Assembly (NCBI GenBank): GCA_028583405.1 | Contig: CM053252.1 | Span: forward strand, 39,991,567-40,055,566 | Length of the DNA stretch: 64,000 nucleotides | Direction: 5' to 3' | DNA from: Pogonophryne albipinna | Taxonomy: Eukaryota > Chordata > Actinopteri > Perciformes > Artedidraconidae | Shown: piece by piece, positions 23,274 through 37,984 of the stretch | Layout of the letters: each line of letters starts with the position of its first letter | Position numbering within the stretch: the first letter of the stretch is position 1 | Program-made: the position numbers and the translations under genes | Notes under the pieces: generated by a model | Databases searched by the model: none | What the model saw: only the letters and a program-made list of their open reading frames with translations | Told to the model about the DNA's origin: nothing

Positions 23274-23672
23274 TGTTAGGGAAATATTTTCCAAGGCCCA
23301 TAACTTTGACCCAGTGTATCAGTTCATACTGTCCTGACTGAGCACACGCACCTGTAACCTTGGCTGCTGTGCTCTCAGTGTTCTGTCTCCCTGTTCCTGC
23401 CTGTTGGCGTCAGCTGATAGAGGTGTTATGCTTCTATCTTGTTATGCACAATGTTGATTATTCTCTCTGAACTAGCTAAACACATGGGTCTGGGCTAGAG
23501 ATCTTCAGAATTGGTTTGGCATCTCAACCTGTGGTCAAACCGTGGCCCGTGACATGTCTTGTGAATTCTCCGGCCGAAGCTCCAAATAAACCATCAGTGT
23601 TTGCCATCAAAGCTCCAGCTCTCCTCGTGTCTCTGAGTCCTGACTCCAATTGCCTCAGAAGTTTCCCCCACA
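23274..23672 (+). mobile_element. probable LTR of an endogenous retrovirus-like element
   Basis: A 399-bp segment begins TGTTAGGG and ends CCCCCACA (TG..CA ends). It has an AATAAA at 23585-23590 placed as in an LTR R region. Immediately after it, TTGGCACTGTCGGCAGGAT has the form of a primer-binding region, and at about 23715 TGGTAAGTG looks like a leader splice donor. No gag, pol or env frame follows, and no second LTR was found in the window. It is a degenerate remnant. A definite class cannot be given. Confidence 0.5.
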
Positions 23673-25588
23673 AATTGGCACTGTCGGCAGGATACCAACA
23701 AATCTTCAGAACTGGTAAGTGTAATTTCAAATCCACATTTGGACATTGCCTTACCAGAATCTGTGATTGATGGTACCCTAAAATGATCTGCGAAGCTGAG
23801 CGGCTGTGTTTCGTTTTTGGTTGATGATCATTTGGGGCTAGTAGTAACCCCAGGGGATCAGTGTCTGGGGACTCTGTCCTGGCTGATTTTCTCTGTGTAT
23901 GCTGCTCGGACTACAGACTATGACTTTCTCCCTCTCAGTTCGCACTGCACCAGCAAAACAGATACTGGGAGGTATTTACACACACACCCCGCGCTGCAGC
24001 TGGAGCTGTGTTTAAAGAGGCGATATGGTGATATCTCTGGCTGCTTCTTCCTAACTGCTGTGTTGCCGCTGAAACCCCTACAATTCGGCGATTTGTCCAA
24101 TACAAATCTTTACATTGCTTTCATACAGAAGTTCAACTTTACTGATGCCTTTCTCTAAGGTTTCTCCGAACATGAGCTGTGCATGCTTGTATGGCACATA
24201 GGCCTACGTCCCGTTACATTAGAGTGCTGTCCTGTACTGTACTTTACCCCGAGCAATTCTATCCCCGGCTCCTTTATTCTTCTGCACCTTTTCCCTCCCC
24301 TGCATTTACAGCTTCAGTCGAAATTACAGCCATTCGAAAACACAGCAGGCAACATTTGACTACATAATGAATTTTTATAATACAAGTACATTAGTGATAT
24401 CACTTACGTACTTTTACTCAAGTAAGGTTTTGAACTCTGTACTCAGTATTTTTACAGTGTGATATTAGAATTTTATTTCAGAAAAGGATCTGAAAACATC
24501 TTGCTTGTCTCTTTGTGTCTCATAAGAGGAAACCAAAGTTGTTTAGTTTTTTTATTTTGTTTTCTGTACAGTTTGTTATTTAAAGAAGACTAAGAATTCA
24601 TTAGTAATAGGACTTCCTGTATCTGGCCATCAGTTTCCATATTTTACATTTTTGGAGCAACCATTTTAAGGTCTAACTGATGAATAAGAGCGAAACAAAC
24701 GTTCTTCTTTTGTGGTGACAACTACAGAACACACATGTTGCTCAATTATAGTGTTGACCCATAAACATCAGTAAGTCGAACCAAACAATACAAATTCAAA
24801 ATTGATCCCCATTTTAGATTAAGAATCACTACTATATGGTGTATGTTAGGGGGACTTTTCCCAGGAAAAACGTACCAGACAACGAGCATTTGTCGAGGGA
24901 TAATGTTGACAAATGATTACTTCCCTTAGTTAAATAATAAAATAGCATGTAATACTATAATAATAAGGGTATTCAGAGACTTTAGTAGGTTATCCCATAT
25001 TCAACATTTCATGTGTCATTCTAACTTTTCAAACGCACATCGGTTTACATTTTAGGAAGAAGTAAATGAGAGTCACTGTTCTTTGATACAACCCTGCTGA
25101 ATAAACAATGAACATACTATTTCATTCCCTGACATTTACTGTACAAGAAAAGTAGAAAAGCAGCATGTGTGACAATTGAATTAAAAACATACAAAACACG
25201 ATGTGTCCATTCACACACTGGGTGTTCTGTCAGTACAACACAGGGAGGTTTGTGGGGCAGAATTAGAAAATAATGAATACTACATATTAAGAAACAGAAG
25301 TATACTGTGAGGGGTGTTTGCAGCTGATCAGGACAAGAGGAGCAAAACAAGAGTGTTGGAATGGAACCCAGGAGCTGCTCGGTACACTGCTCTTTTACTG
25401 GGATTAGGAGAGGAGATTAATTATGGGACATCGCATTAAACTCAATCTGCCCCTTTAATTAAACCTCCGCTCTTATCCGCAACACACACAGCCAATGAGC
25501 TCTCACATACTCTACATGCTGACTATGCTGTAATTTCTCTCCTTCCTCTCTTAATATTCTCTCCATCGCTTTCTATATGTCCTCTTGT

Positions 25589-25589
<1 letters not shown>
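23673..25589. other. intergenic, mostly unrecognised
   Basis: After a short ERV-like leader the sequence is unremarkable. A fragment of the ACTTTTACTCAAGTA repeat lies at 24396-24500. No coding signal was seen. Confidence 0.5.
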
Positions 25590-25652
<63 letters not shown>

Positions 25653-25825
25653 GTTAAATCCAAGCCTGGTGCCCCCGCTGTGTGGTCACTCTCTCCACAC
25701 TAAGTGTCTGCTGTTGCAGCCAATCAGATCCCTGCTTTTGCTCTAAGGGCTGCCTGATTGGCTCGTCCTGCTGAGGAGTTTAAGTGACGATAACCAGTCT
25801 CAATACTGCCTGTTGACTCAGTAAT

Positions 25826-25891
<66 letters not shown>
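25590..25891. repeat. (CA)n and (GT)n tracts around a 123-bp duplicated block
   Basis: CA units occupy 25590-25650 and GT units 25827-25891. The block 25704-25826 recurs at 55308-55430 with about two differences and leads there too into a GT run. It contains two opposed CCAAT boxes (AGCCAATCAG and CTGATTGGCT) 26 bp apart. Confidence 0.9.
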
Positions 25892-25893
<2 letters not shown>

Positions 25894-26202
25894 TGGGCAG
25901 CGAGGGTCTTGACCTGATATGTCTCTTAATCCCTGCTGCTCTCCAGATGTGAAGCACACTCCAGAGCTGTCTGTCCCTCCTCTGCTCCGCCCCCAGAGCA
26001 CTAACATCTGTAAACATCTGCATCTGTCCTCTCAGAGCAGCCGCATCCAAAATCACAGTCCACAGTGAAATTTGTCCCAGAGTAAATCAAAGTCATCGTC
26101 TACTCTTGAGGCACTCAATTAATAGAACTGGGATTTATTAATTCATTTAATTTATTTCATCTTTTTGAGCAGAAGAGTCTCATGAGAGGCTTTCTTACTT
26201 GA

Positions 26203-27359
26203 CAGTGGGGGAATGTAACTGTTTTACTCAACCACTGTACTCGAGTACAACTTTGGGAAAGTTCTACTTTACTTAAGTACAGGTTGTTCTATTTAAAGTA
26301 CCTTTACACATCTATCAATCAATCAATGTTTATTTATATAGCCCAATATCACAAATGTTACATTTGTCTCAGTGGACTTCACAGTTTGTACAGAATATCA
26401 GTATGACAATACAATGTCCTTAGACCCTCTGTCCTTAGACCCTCACATCGTACAAAGAAAAACTTCCGTAGAAAACCCACAGTTTAAAGGGAAAAATGGG
26501 AGAAACCTCAGGGAGAGCAACAGAGGAGGGATCCCTCTCCCAGGACGGACAGACGTGCAATAGATGCTGTGTGTAAATTGAAAAGATAATACATTTACAA
26601 CATAGGTAGTCTAAATGTTTGGAAATAAATGTGTGTATAATAGGAAGATGAATCCACGAGGATATCCATCCAGGACCTATGATCCAGGACCACAGCCACG
26701 ACTCAAGATCCAGGGCTCGCGATGCAGGACACAGGACCGCAGGATCATCCATGACTCCGGATCCCAGCGTATATAGACACCAAAAAGAAAGACATTTGGG
26801 GAAGCTGGGTTAATCGGAACATGAGAGTACACAGGTATAGACAGAGAGAAGGAAGAAGTAAGATGTCCCCCGACAAACTAAGCCTATATCAGCAAAACTA
26901 GGGGCTGAATCTAATCAGCCCTAACTATAAGCTTTATCAAAAAGTAAGGTCTTAAGCGCACTCTTAAAAACGGATAGGGTGTCTGCCGCCCGAACACAAA
27001 CTGGAAGCTGATTCCACAAATGTGGAGCTTGATAAGAAAAAAATCTACTCCACTACAATTCAGAGACAAATACTGTATTTTTCACTCTATTGCATTTATA
27101 ACACTCCATACAGTTTTAGATGCTTTGCAAATTAAGTTTTATAATACAAAATATATTCAACCAATTAATTATGAACTATTAGATTAAGGTCAAACTTTTT
27201 ACAGATACAAATTCACAACCCAGTAAATAGTTGGAAATAAACAGTTAAAGTGATGAACACAATAATGCATCAGTTGTTCTAATACAATTATATATATATA
27301 TTACTATTATTCTGAAATGGACCATTTTGCATTACTTTTACTTTTGTATATCACTTTAA
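26203..27359 (+). repeat. ACTTTTACTCAAGTA-type repeat split by an L2 insertion
   Basis: The left part (26203-26313) and right part (27043-27359) join into one copy of the repeat seen at 3431 and 36330. The break lies inside the TCTACTCCACTACAATTCAGAG block. The L2 fragment between them is flanked by ATCT on both sides. Confidence 0.85.
26314..27038 (-). mobile_element. 5'-truncated L2-type LINE (family A), 725 bp
   Basis: On the minus strand the sequence aligns with 59935-60649: the last RT codons (CTTATCAAGCTCCACATTTG), then the full 3' UTR and the (ATTG)n tail. Truncation occurs within the C-terminal coding part. Flanking ATCT (26310-26313 and 27043-27046) is a short target duplication. 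Confidence 0.9.
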
Positions 27360-28180
27360 GTGGTTTCAGGTCAAAGGTCTCCTATCATGCAAAATGTACC
27401 CAAATCTCTAAACACGGGGCTACAACGGAGCCAGCTGATCCAGATTTGCTGCCGATATGACGTAATATCGGAAATGTGGGCTGGTTTTACACCCAAGGTC
27501 CTATCAGAAACTTTGCTATCAGAAACAATGCGTGACATGTTTTGGACGTAATATGGTCTGTGTTTACATTAGCAAGCATCGCTAACACTCAGAGCTAACC
27601 TGTACTGGAGAGAGTAGCTATGTGTAAAAAAGCAGGAAATAAAAAAAGGAACTCACCTTGTGGTAAACATGCAAGAGAAAAGCATTTGAGCTCCATACTG
27701 TTTCAGAAATAATCCTTGATGTGGTTTGGAACAGGATATGGCAGTTCATCACGGCAGCGTTTATCTCTATCTGCCAGTAGAAATCTCTCTCTCCTCTCTG
27801 GAGCTCACATTGTGCCTGCTGTTCCAAAGGGGGCGGGGCCGGCAGCTACTGACCCAGAATCATCCTTTAAAATATATAATCCTGAACTGTCAAACTACTG
27901 GAGCTTCTAAGACTCATTATCAATAATGTACTTTTGTATTTTAAATTATTCACACACTAACTCTATGGGTTTCAACATGATACAGGATTTATGGTAAAAC
28001 AAACAGAAAAATCCAAAATATTTTATTTTTACTGTTAATAATTATTTTATAAAAACAAACTATTAGCTCTTATTATTAAAAAAAGTCATTATGTTTTTTT
28101 ATGTTTATACAGAGCACACTTCTTCTACTTCATATAATGTTAGACATAAAACACCAAACAAGTAAATATATTTATCCTTA
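27360..28180. other. intergenic, nothing recognised
   Basis: No gene or known repeat was identified between the interspersed repeat and the inferred bbc3 poly(A) site. Confidence 0.4.
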
Positions 28181-28182
28181 TC

Positions 28183-28188
28183 TTTATT
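28183..28188 (-). terminator. bbc3: candidate bbc3 polyadenylation signal
   Basis: The minus strand reads AATAAA here, about 2.8 kb after the bbc3 stop codon. The intervening sequence has no intron-like acceptor or competing gene, so this is a plausible end of a long 3' UTR. A closer site could also be used. Confidence 0.4.
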
Positions 28189-30964
<2,776 letters not shown>

Positions 30965-31060
30965 CTATGTGATCCTGTACAGAGTGCTGAGAGTCTGGGT
31001 GAGGAAGTTGAAGAATCCTCGGCAGACGTCTCTCCAGTCCTGCCAGAGCGGGACGGCACC
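30965..31060 (-). CDS. bbc3: BH3-only protein Bbc3/PUMA, terminal coding exon
   Basis: The exon follows a GTCGCAG acceptor (minus strand) and joins in phase 0 to the BH3 exon. It encodes GAVPLWQDWRDVCRGFFNFL, then TQTLSTLYRIT and TAG. The Trp-containing start and hydrophobic tail correspond to the human PUMA C-terminus, which I recall as PSPWRVLYNLIMGLLPL and which targets mitochondria. Two other frames across this exon look open but break the splice phase. Sequence similarity is modest, so the call relies on exon order, the BH3 upstream and adjacency to sae1. Confidence 0.75.
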   Translation of the reverse strand, partial: GAVPLWQDWRDVCRGFFNFLTQTLSTLYRIT

Positions 31061-31309
31061 CTGCGACAGAGAAACATACAAAGAGACGTCAGTCCAGAAT
31101 ATTCAGTCAAGATGGCACCAAAGAGTTCAAAACAAAAGGCACAAAATGAACTTAAGTGGATGATAACATACAAGGTATGGAATTAATGGGTAGTCCAAAA
31201 TAGGACATAACTTCTCTCTCAATGTCAGTAAGCCATACAAATTTAAAAAGTGTCCTGAGCCGTTGTGTTCATCAGTAAAGTGGAACTTATGTGTGAACTA
31301 TTCATATCT

Positions 31310-31470
31310 TAAACTGCACTGTAACTTTTTATTCATGTATTTCTTTTATTATCTTTTTTTTTTTAAATGCCTTTGTCTGAATGTCTTTCATTTTTGGAAA
31401 GCACCTTGAATTGCCTTGTGTTGAAAGGTGCTATATAAATAAACTTGCCTTGCCTTGCCTTGCCTTGCAA
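31310..31470 (+). repeat. LINE 3' end-like fragment with (CTTGC)n tail
   Basis: GTGCTATATAAATAAACTTG followed by four CCTTG units is the usual 3' end of a fish CR1/L2-group non-LTR element or a derived SINE. It is non-coding and lies in bbc3 intron 2. Confidence 0.55.
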
Positions 31471-31586
31471 CAAACAATGTGAGGTTCGTTTTTTGCTGAT
31501 ATTTGGAAATGTCTTTCGTTGAGAACATTTGAGAAAGATTAATGACGGTTTAAAGCAGTCAATAAAATATATATTTTATCCAAATT

Positions 31587-32221
31587 GTGAATCACTGCAA
31601 CCAGGACAAGTCCTTGAGCATACTGTCAAAAATGGCCACAAAATATATAAGACTGTTGCATGAGAGATTAACGGCGGACAGAGAGAGATCAGCACACACT
31701 TCACCAAACTTCTCCCTGGCCGAGATAATAAAACAGTTGGATCATTCAATATATGACATTTTTAAGGCGGGCCAAGATGCTAAAAAATGCGCATTTAATG
31801 ACCCGCCCTACAAACTGGACTTGACCTTATCACATGATTGTAACTTCATGCAAGTCAATGGGGTTCCCTTTGTTCTGTTGGCATGCGAGGCAGCAGCTAT
31901 GCCAGAAAATTCATTTAATTTAGACACAGATTAAGGGTTTTGCTCTTGAGGTGCTTCAGGGATCATTTACAGCTGCTTCAGCATTTTGAACGCAAGTGAG
32001 CCAAATAATTGAAGTTGGACCATAATGACTACCTGGGTGGAAAGGAGCAAATCCTAGAAGCTGATTTTTTGATTTCTTGTGAAGACGGAGGACACATATT
32101 CTGATTTGTGTGAACAGGAGAAGGATATAGAACAGAAAAAGAGACTCCATGCTGCACTAATGAAATGGAATAATGAAACACTTCGCCACTTGAACGAGAG
32201 GATAAACAAGTGTGTGAGTTA
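31587..32221 (+). pseudogene. unrecognised coding-like segment in bbc3 intron
   Basis: An open frame of 115 codons (31587-31934) reads MNHCNQDKSLSILSKMATKY, then an amphipathic stretch (IIKQLDHSIYDIF) and VNGVPFVLLACEAAAMPENS. After the stop, another frame from about 32068 reads DTYSDLCEQEKDIEQKKRLH, ALMKWNNETLRHLNERINKC and then a stop at 32221. Amino-acid composition and helix-like heptads look protein-like rather than random. It lies opposite to bbc3. I do not recognise the family. It could be a degraded transposon ORF, a retrocopy or an antisense gene exon. Confidence 0.35.
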
Positions 32222-32459
32222 AAGATGCTACTCTGAACGGTCTGCACCTCACGTGCCTGTGGTTAACCCTCCCTCCCTCCCTCCTTGCCTCCTACTTTTG
32301 TTGCTAACTGCTATACAGAAGAAGTCTGACTGTGCTTTTGGCTCGACTCTGCGGTAAACAAAACCATTTCTGTCTGTCTTCCTGCAGAGAGCGAACAGAC
32401 AGCTCCATGAGGGGACCAACTGCATCACACACTGCAACAGGAGCTGCTGCACCCTTATA

Positions 32460-32461
<2 letters not shown>

Positions 32462-32502
<41 letters not shown>
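32462..32502. repeat. (GT)n microsatellite
   Basis: About 20 GT units in bbc3 intron 2, followed by a G/T- and purine-rich stretch to about 32700. Confidence 0.95.
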
Positions 32503-32503
<1 letters not shown>

Positions 32504-33106
32504 TCCGTGTCCGAGTGTGAGTCGAGACTAGGTGACGTCATCTTTGTTTATGTGCATGAGGCGGGACGGCGAGGGAGAGAGAGAGCAGTGGGGACTGGGG
32601 AAGTGTGTGTGTTTGTGTGAGTGTGTGTGGGGGGGAGGAGGTGGAGAGTTGCTGCCAACTCCTCACGCGATCTAGACTACAGGGGAGGGAGGGGGGAGGG
32701 AATTAAAGACATAACAATACAAGGAAACAGACAGACCGCAGTGTAAAAACATACTGTGATTTAATCTGGGAGTATCATTTGGATGTGAAATGTGTTTGTG
32801 TTGTTTTCAGGTGTCTAGGGCATACTTCAATTAGAGTTATAAAGATTAGAGCAACAATGATGAGGAAGGAAACTGTAAAAAAACATAAGGGAGGGAACAT
32901 AAATCTGAAAGAGGACTGTGTGCAATGAAGTTTCTAAAAAGTACACATTTATATAACTTATTACTGCATAGAAAAAGAGGAAATAGGAGAGAGAGGTGGA
33001 AAGACTTTAGGACGGACATTTGTAAAAAGGTCCACAGTAAAAAGTGAAAAGAGATTAAACTGGCTCAGATATCATCGATTAAATCTCACACGCGAGTATT
33101 GATCTG

Positions 33107-33361
<255 letters not shown>

Positions 33362-33850
33362 CTGATAAGATAATTGTGTGTTTGTGTGAGACACTACACA
33401 CACATCAGACTGCTACACTCAGATGGAGGGAAAGCAATAAGCAGTATTTCATTCCACTGTTCATTGTTTCATTTTTGAAAACTGTTATTCCTGCATTTCT
33501 TTGTGCCACATGTATTTTTCTGATTATGTCTCAGGTATATTGTATGTTGCACGGTTGGCGAAGTAATGGGACAGTTTTTCATTGACAATAATCACACTGT
33601 AGCTATTGTGCATATGACGATAACACCTTTGTAGAATCCCTTCACAAGAATGACACTGAATGCTCAGGTGTTTCTAACATTGTGATAATGAAGCTGGATT
33701 AGACTAATTTTCTAACAGGGTCTTTTTTAAACATGTTATTTAGGTCACTGTAAATGTCCACATTACTTTGTTTACTATAAACAAAACCTACCTAACCTAT
33801 TATAGCTAAACACACTGTATATAACACTGAAGCCCCGCCCCTCCTCTTAC

Positions 33851-34056
33851 CGCTCTGTGGAGGACTGTGGCGTTGATCTCATCTCCGATGTCCCTCAGCT
33901 GGTGGGCCACCCTCCTGATGACCTGCACCTGCACTGCCTCTCCTCCGGGGGCTCTGTGACGAGGGGAAGCCCAGGAGAGCTGCTCGTTCTGTGGCAGCAG
34001 GTCTGGAAGAGGCCCCTGCCTGCTGGAGGCCTCCTGGGGATCCTCTCTGAGCGAGT
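33851..34056 (-). CDS. bbc3: BH3-only protein Bbc3/PUMA, BH3-domain exon
   Basis: On the minus strand a TTCTGCTGCAG acceptor precedes DSLREDPQEASSRQGPLPDL, and a GTAAGAG donor follows HRA. Near the end is the BH3 motif VAHQLRDIGDEINATVLHR, with the invariant Leu and the G-D pair that BH3 helices use to bind the groove of BCL-2 family proteins. PUMA in mammals has LRRMADDLN at this place, and BIM has LRRIGDEFN, so the helix itself is BIM-like. The short LLPQNEQLSWASPR stretch upstream is unassigned. The protein would act at mitochondria to trigger BAX/BAK-dependent apoptosis. Gene identity comes mainly from order and position, and BIM is the main alternative. Confidence 0.82.
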
Positions 34057-34285
34057 CTGCAGCAGAAAAATGCTAAATTAATTCACAAAATAACATGCAA
34101 TTCTCCATAATGATTTAATAATTTTAAATCGTTTTTCCATATGCTCTTACTCCTCATCTCTCTTTTGAGAAAAACAGTTAAAGTTTGAAAAGGCACAAGT
34201 GCTTTATTGCCACAGCCTCTGGTTATGCCTAACAAGTAGCGCACATTAACCGCCTCCTTAGCAATAATAGAGACACTTCAAGTGT

Positions 34286-34301
34286 GGGGGGGGGGGGGGG
34301 G
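34286..34301. repeat. poly(G) run of 16
   Basis: An uninterrupted G16 tract in bbc3 intron 1. It has quadruplex potential and is error-prone in assemblies. Confidence 0.9.
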
Positions 34302-34706
34302 CACAGACCATCGGGCAGACCAACAGAGACCTAACATACAAGAACACACACAACTTCATACACACATCTCCCAGAAAACTTCACTTCCAGGCCATTACCG
34401 ATCAGTATGAATGTTTACAATGAATATGAAGAGATAAGTAAGGTTGAAACATTATGTTCACCATTTGCATACAGTAAAATAAGTTCCTCTCAAAGTGTAT
34501 CATACTTGATAGAGAATAGAAGAGGGAGTTTTTAAACAACATTCAACATAAAACATTTTTTTTTTGTATTCCAGTTGGGTTGTTCAGTTACATTAGTTAG
34601 ATTTGTGGCAACACATATTTGCTAAGGAGCCTGATGGGTCTGTTTCCTCTTCATGGAACTTTGGAGAGTAATCTCTTAATCTGCTTAATAAGTCTGGTAT
34701 GGAGAG

Positions 34707-34765
<59 letters not shown>

Positions 34766-35886
34766 TTTGTTGTGTTTACAGATCTAGTGTTGTTGTTCCT
34801 ACAGATACCTGTCCCTTCTGTCTGGTTGCTTTAGCGTGACAAAAAGGCCTAAAGCTATTAGAGGTTTTAGGATTTTATGAAAAAAAAGGAAATTGTCTCA
34901 AATCTTTAACGGTAACCTATTTGATCATTTTTTTTATTTGTCATGCTTATTGTTCTGCTTTATTCAGATAAATCTTATTTTGTGTAAGCATTATATACAA
35001 TGAATTCATTATTTCTCTTTTTCTGTATCTTATCATTTCTTTTAACATATTTCACATAACACATTTATAAAATGAGTTGCTAAATTGAATTAGTTATTTT
35101 TTTATGTTCTTGTTATGTTTCTTGCTTATTTGAATATCCATCCAACATATGAAAAGGATTTATCATACTACATGAAAAATCCTTGTCTCTGGCAGCGTGT
35201 CGTTTTTAATAGACGATTAGATAACCTTTGTACACTTGTTTCTGACTTTGACAACAGCTTTCCTGTGAATGGACCCCTGTCTCTGTCACGGAGCAGAGGC
35301 TCTCCAGCAACCACAACTCTTTGTTGCCACAGAAACAGGCACCCCTGGCAACCACAGCATCTACTTTGCTAGGAGGATTACAACTGATCCTTTAAAGATG
35401 CAGGTGACTAGACAGAGGGAGAGATGGAGGCGGAGAGGGAGGAAAGAGAGAGCGGAGGAAAAATAACAAACAGGAAACACTGGCTTGTTGCCAAGGTAAC
35501 TTGAAGACAGCACTCTTGGAGACGTCTCTATGCGATTGGCCGGCAGTGGGGGTCTGAGATGGATAGGCTGGAGAGAGGTAAGGGGGCGGGGCTGTTGGTG
35601 AACCGGTCTGTTTGATAGGCTGACAGAGTGACAAGGTGACAGAGATCCTGAGAGCAGATAAATATGGGATGCAGGAGACTGGGGGGGACTCGGTTGCCGG
35701 GTGAAGGGGTGGCATTACAAATAAAAACAGACTAAAGCCGATAAAAGCTTACGGCTGAGAGATGTTGTCATTAAATAACAAACCGACAAATCCTCTGACT
35801 AACCAAACAAATAATAAATAAATTAACAAACAATTCCTTTTTTTATTCAGCTAATTAATTTAGCTGATGCTTAGATCCAAAGTCTC
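34302..35886. other. bbc3 intron, GT run and unrecognised sequence
   Basis: It contains a GT microsatellite at 34711-34762. A purine-rich stretch around 35405-35470 was also noted. No exon-like structure in phase with bbc3 was found. Confidence 0.4.
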
Positions 35887-35889
35887 TTA

Positions 35890-36216
35890 CGGCCCCTACA
35901 CACGGCGGCGTGCGTTGTCGCTTGCCGGCGGGGGGGGCTGAAACTCGACCAACAACCAATCACATGAATCTCCCGCCCCAGACACACAAGCACGCGGTTT
36001 GATTGGCTAGAGCTTGTACTGGCATATGATTCGATTGGCTGACGCCTCTGTCGAGGCGTCAAAAGTAGAACATTGCTCTACTTTTGCAGTGAGCACCGCG
36101 AGAGAAGCTACGCTTTGCTCCCACAATGCAGTTCGGCGAATCGTGACGTCACCCCATTCAAAGTGAATGGGCAGAAGCGTTGAAGCGGCAACGCACGCCG
36201 CCGTGTGTAGGGGCCG
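35890..36216. mobile_element. PIF/Harbinger-type MITE, 327 bp
   Basis: Perfect 28-bp terminal inverted repeats start CGGCCCCTACACACGGCGGC on each strand. The 3-bp duplication TTA (35887-35889 and 36217-36219) is characteristic of PIF/Harbinger insertions. The interior has no coding frame. It contains a smaller palindromic stretch, ACGCCTCTGTCGAGGCGT. Located in bbc3 intron 1. Confidence 0.92.
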
Positions 36217-36329
36217 TTACCATAAGTGCCTTCAACTATGATGATATAGAACAGCAAGAATCCTGCAAGGACATTAGTTTCCAAAACTTTTAAGCGCTAT
36301 AACCATTTTTAAATATATATTTTAAATTG

Positions 36330-36935
36330 TATTTTATTAAGTACAATTTTGAGCTACTTGAGTTGTTCCATTTTTTGCTACTTTGTTCTTCTCCTCCCCT
36401 ACAGTTCAGAGGTACATGGTGTACTTCTACTCCACTACAATTCAGAGGTAAATCAAGTACTTATACTCCACTACATGTATTTAATACCTTTAGTTACTTC
36501 ACAGATGTGGATGAATGATGTGAAATCTAATCAAGTGTTAAATCAGACTTTAGTTCCACCTGGAGTAAATCCACAAGCTACCCTGCAGTCTACAAAGTCA
36601 TTCAAACTAGCTGCACCTTTACCAGCTTTGAGAACACTTTCATGATCAATCATTATAAAACATATATATATTATTCTGAAATGGACCAATCTGCACAACG
36701 ACTACTTTTACTGTCGCTACTTTAACTATATTTTGATGAGAATACTTTTCTACTTTTACTTGAGGAACATTTTGAATGCAGGACTTTTACTGAAACAGAG
36801 TATTCCTACACTCTGGTACTTCTACTTTTACTCAAGTACAAGATCTGAGTACTTCTACTTTTACTCAAGTACAAGATCTGAGTACTTCTACTTTTACTCA
36901 AGTACAAGATCTGAGTACCTTTCCCATCTCTGTGC
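36330..36935 (+). repeat. ACTTTTACTCAAGTA-type repeat with 3x33-bp tandem
   Basis: Another copy of the common repeat. Near its 3' end the unit TACTTCTACTTTTACTCAAG... (33 bp) is present three times in tandem at 36817-36915, where other copies have it once. Confidence 0.88.
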
Positions 36936-37355
36936 ACACAATACAACAAATTCACTTACAAATCGACAAAAAACGTACATAATGACCAACCTGACAGATG
37001 ATCTGGATAAAGTGACATTGATTTTTTTATTTTAATTATTGAGTGCCTCATTAGTGAATAACTGAAAGTGTCTGACTAATTAATTCACTAGGTTGCCGAG
37101 TATCTAACTGATGAACTCCCTATTTACTGACTGGATAACAAAGTGTCTCCCTCATTACATGACTAACTGTTTGATTCGTAGCCTGACTGATAAGCCTGAT
37201 TAACTAACTGTAACTCTGACAATTTAAACTAAGCTTAAAACCTGACTGAGAGGCCAATAGAAGCTCTTGTGGGCAGACTACAGACTGACTGTGTGCTGCC
37301 AGGCTGATCTCAGAGCAGCAGGAAATGCAGCACATTGGTTCCTTCAGACTGCACA

Positions 37356-37375
37356 GGACATGTCTGAACATGCCT
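37356..37375. promoter_or_regulatory. perfect p53 response element, bbc3 intron 1
   Basis: Two decamers fit RRRCWWGYYY exactly and abut with no spacer: GGACATGTCT (37356-37365) and GAACATGCCT (37366-37375). This is the ideal form of a p53/p63/p73 site. It lies between the first coding exon and the BH3 exon of bbc3, whose mammalian orthologue is a direct p53 target. Function is inferred from the motif and its location. Confidence 0.8.
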
Positions 37376-37948
37376 GGCATGCACAGCTGACCTGCAGCTG
37401 AGAGAGGAAGGGGGTGGGGCAATGTATCTGTTTACCCCTCTATCTGTCACAACACAGAGACACAGTGTATAATGTTAACCTGTGTTTCCTGTATCCTGTG
37501 AATGCCAACACCTGCATTTCCCTTTCTACAGCCTCCACATTTCCCTCCAGGATACTTATCTAAGTTTAGACTCTGCGTGACTCATCCTAACATAATATGG
37601 GGTGTCTCGCTCACACATAAAAACTGCTGCAGATGTAAATGAAAAAGGTACAGCCATGTGCCTGTATCTAGCCTTTATTCCTCAAATACTGGGATTGTAA
37701 AAAAGGGACATTTTTGACAATACAATAAAAATAGGTCCAAGGTCCATTCATGCAAGATATCCCAATTCCATTATAGAGATAATAGAGAAGAGGGTTTTTA
37801 AAATGTCAAAAATAATGTACTATAAAAGGTCAAATGTGTTTTCCTTGTTACCGCCCACCATTGTCAGAGGAAGTTCCCCTCTTCTCACCCCTCGTGAACT
37901 CCAGACAGACAGACATTGTCTCACGAACAAACCAGTAAGAGCTCCTGA

Positions 37949-37950
<2 letters not shown>

Positions 37951-37983
<33 letters not shown>
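37951..37983. repeat. (CAG)11 trinucleotide repeat
   Basis: Eleven CAG units in bbc3 intron 1. The frame reading poly-Ala across it is not part of a supported exon. Confidence 0.95.

Positions 37984-37984
<1 letters not shown>

Noticed and set aside
33857..34081. Plus-strand frame over the BH3 exon
   Set aside because: It is the antisense shadow of the bbc3 exon, which has consistent minus-strand splice sites and a BH3 motif.
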